Assembly: GCF_023973825.1 (NCBI RefSeq)
Contig: NW_027122926.1
Coordinates: 1-54,063, forward strand
DNA length: 54,063 bases
From: Plasmodium brasilianum
Taxonomy: Eukaryota > Apicomplexa > Aconoidasida > Haemosporida > Plasmodiidae
Reading direction: 5' to 3'
The notes beneath the pieces were generated by a model. That model saw only the letters and a program-made list of their open reading frames with translations, made no database searches and had not been told where the DNA came from. Within the stretch, counting starts at the first letter, position 1. The number at the start of each line of letters is the position of its first letter. This document shows positions 52,022-54,063 of this stretch, one piece after another. The translations under genes and the position numbers were made by a program.

Positions 52022-54063
52022 TAATATGAAGCAACTAAGAATATTAAACTAACTTTCTTGAGGGATATTATTATACGACATTATAGTAATTAGTATATCA
52101 TCAACTATATAAAAGAAATATAGAAGTTTTAACTAAAATAAAAATCTTCATTTTTCGATTAATGTTCCAATTATTTAATTTTATATTTCCTTTATGATAG
52201 TAATAAATTCATCAAATTTTCATAAGTACTAATAAAAATATTCTGTCATTTAAGTTATAGATTTTTTTTTTTCATATCAAAAAAGTAATTAAATTCATAA
52301 ATTAAGTAAAATATAATCTTTATAAAAGAGAAGATTATCTTAAAATTGTTTTAATAAATATTTGGAATAATAACATTTGTAGAAAAAGTAACATTTATTG
52401 CAATTAGCTTTTGTGTAGTAAACATATATCAAAAGCTAAAAACAAATAATAATAAATAAATAAAATACTTCATAGAAATCCAAAATAAAACACTTTCATT
52501 ATACTCTTTTTTTTTTTTCTGTTAATTTTCATGTTATCTAATAAAAAATCACTATTCAAAGATTTTGTTGTAATACATTTAAACAATATGGCACTTTACC
52601 AATATTTTTGAATGTAGTCGTCGAAATGAAAATATAAATATAATATTAATTAAAAGAAAACAAATAACTTTAGTGCATAAAAAAAAACAGCTTGAAATAA
52701 AAAAAAATAATGTACGCAAATAATACTAGTAAAATGTTAAAAATTAAAATGTATACTTTTAATAATCAAATTTTAATTTAATTGTTATTGTTTTTAATTT
52801 ATCATGTATAATTTATTATTGAAACTTTTATAAAATAAAGTATAATAACCTCTCAAATATTATTGTTTTAATATACATTTTTATAACTATATTACTGGAA
52901 TTATTGATTTAAAATATAAATGTACATTATCCGCATATATTACAGCAAGATTGAAGATATTATAATAAATAAAATTTTCATATATCTTATATAATATAAA
53001 AATATAACTATGTATATGTAAAATATTAATATTTTTTATAAACTAAACATTTTATAATTATGCTATATCAAATTATATCAAAATATAATACTATATATAA
53101 TATAAATGTAAGTATAATATATTATAATTTTGTTACTGCTATATATATTCCTTCTATCTTTTAATTAATAATTTTTATAAAAAATATTTTCAAAAATAAT
53201 TACAAGATAGTAGATAATTTCTAAAAATATATTACAGTATATTTTTTAACAATAGATCTAAATATAACTTTTTTGAAAATATTTTCTGAATATATTCTAA
53301 TACATATTTTATTTCTAGAATTTTTTCTCGTATTATATCCTCATTAAAGCAATATTTTATCAATATATATTATGTATATAAATATATAATTGTTTTTCGA
53401 AATGAAATTTTGTATGGTAAATTATAATATTAACACAATTATTTCCGTAACGTGCTCATTAAATGCTTTTTTATTTGATTTATTTGAACAATATTAATTA
53501 ATAGTATTTTAATTATAGCTTTTACGAAAATATTTTTATTAATTATAACTTTTTTTATTGTACTTCATTATGTACTACATTTATATTTATTTTAAAAACA
53601 AATATAAAGAATTGTTATATCGACAAAATAGAAAATAATTGAGTCAAGTTCTAAGTTATTCATTTACTTATTTTTTTTGAAAAATATTAAATATATCTAC
53701 TAAAATATTATATAAGCTTTTACAACTTTAAAATATCCATTATAAAACAAAATACACAAATGATCATTATTTTTATTAGAGCCTTTATTTTTTCCTGTCT
53801 AATATGGATATTCAAATATTCTGACGAGGTATCATAGTTATTATACTTAATTTTTTCCTTTTTCTTTTTTATTTTATGTTTTTACATGAGAGGAATATTT
53901 TATTCATATAATATATAAATATACATTTTTTTAATATTCAATATGAACTTATACTTATAGTCAAATATCTGCGATAAAACTCGGAACAAGGAATTGAACA
54001 TAAATAACATATTAAATATTAAATATAGCAGATTGTTAAGCAGTGAAATAAGAGCATCGCTGG
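51901..54063. other. AT-rich intergenic with microsatellites, to window end
   Basis: No gene seen. It contains an (ATT)n then (AT)n microsatellite at 51981-52024. The last bases (about 53970-54063) are slightly less AT-rich and may approach a further feature beyond the window, but no frame is established. Confidence 0.55.
51981..52024. repeat. Compound (ATT)n-(AT)n microsatellite
   Basis: About eight ATT units run into about ten AT units. Likely length-variable; no gene overlaps it. Confidence 0.9.

Noticed and set aside
1..54063. CRISPR arrays, operons, bacterial mobile elements, tRNA or rRNA genes
   Set aside because: Introns, composition and gene families show a eukaryotic Plasmodium subtelomere; no such structures were seen.
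1..54063. Telomere or subtelomeric tandem repeat arrays
   Set aside because: No GGGTTYA-type repeats and no long tandem arrays beyond simple AT or ATT microsatellites.

Overview
The window reads as a subtelomeric segment of a malaria parasite, most probably Plasmodium malariae or a very close relative. The DNA is extremely AT-rich (well over 80% A+T by eye) with long homopolymer and (AT)n tracts. Coding sequence is sparse, and every recognisable gene belongs to a species-expanded Plasmodium surface or export family. These are fam-m and fam-l (two-exon, two-transmembrane exported proteins known as large families in P. malariae), pir (three-exon interspersed repeat genes) and STP1. No tRNA, rRNA, telomere repeat or housekeeping gene was seen, so this lies inside a subtelomere but does not reach the chromosome end. 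The family assignments and the species come from recognising the protein motifs, not from a search.

Layout from left to right: fam-m (minus, 905-1891); fam-l (minus, 6208-7105); complete three-exon pir (minus, 10522-11765); broken STP1 (plus, about 13794-15657); complete three-exon pir (plus, 19645-20819); fam-l pseudogene (minus, 23487-24381); fam-m (minus, 27217-28205); broken pir (minus, 31603-32543); second broken pir (minus, 37741-38708); possible small spliced gene or tryptophan-rich relict (plus, about 41640-42060); fam-l (minus, 44174-45077); fam-m (minus, 47763-48743); and a degenerate fragment ending in a membrane-segment exon (minus, about 51283-51900). Everything clear is on the minus strand except the STP1/pir pair at 13.8-20.8 kb. 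Exon boundaries were read by hand; the short first exons and the pir tail exons are invisible to simple open-reading-frame calls, and are given here.

The fam-l and fam-m genes come as neighbours on the same strand (three pairs). All share one architecture: a 28-32 codon first exon with a hydrophobic signal, a 126-136 bp intron in the four intact genes checked, an RxLxK export-like motif about residue 51-59, a basic linker, two membrane segments and a basic tail. All six members, including the dead one, also carry a conserved bipartite non-coding block about 300 and 390 bp upstream of the start codon. This is the most interesting non-annotated structure in the window. Four of the ten family genes are broken, several by one or a few point lesions, as expected of a subtelomeric gene reservoir.

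The remaining 75-80% of the window is AT-rich intergenic sequence in which nothing else could be supported.
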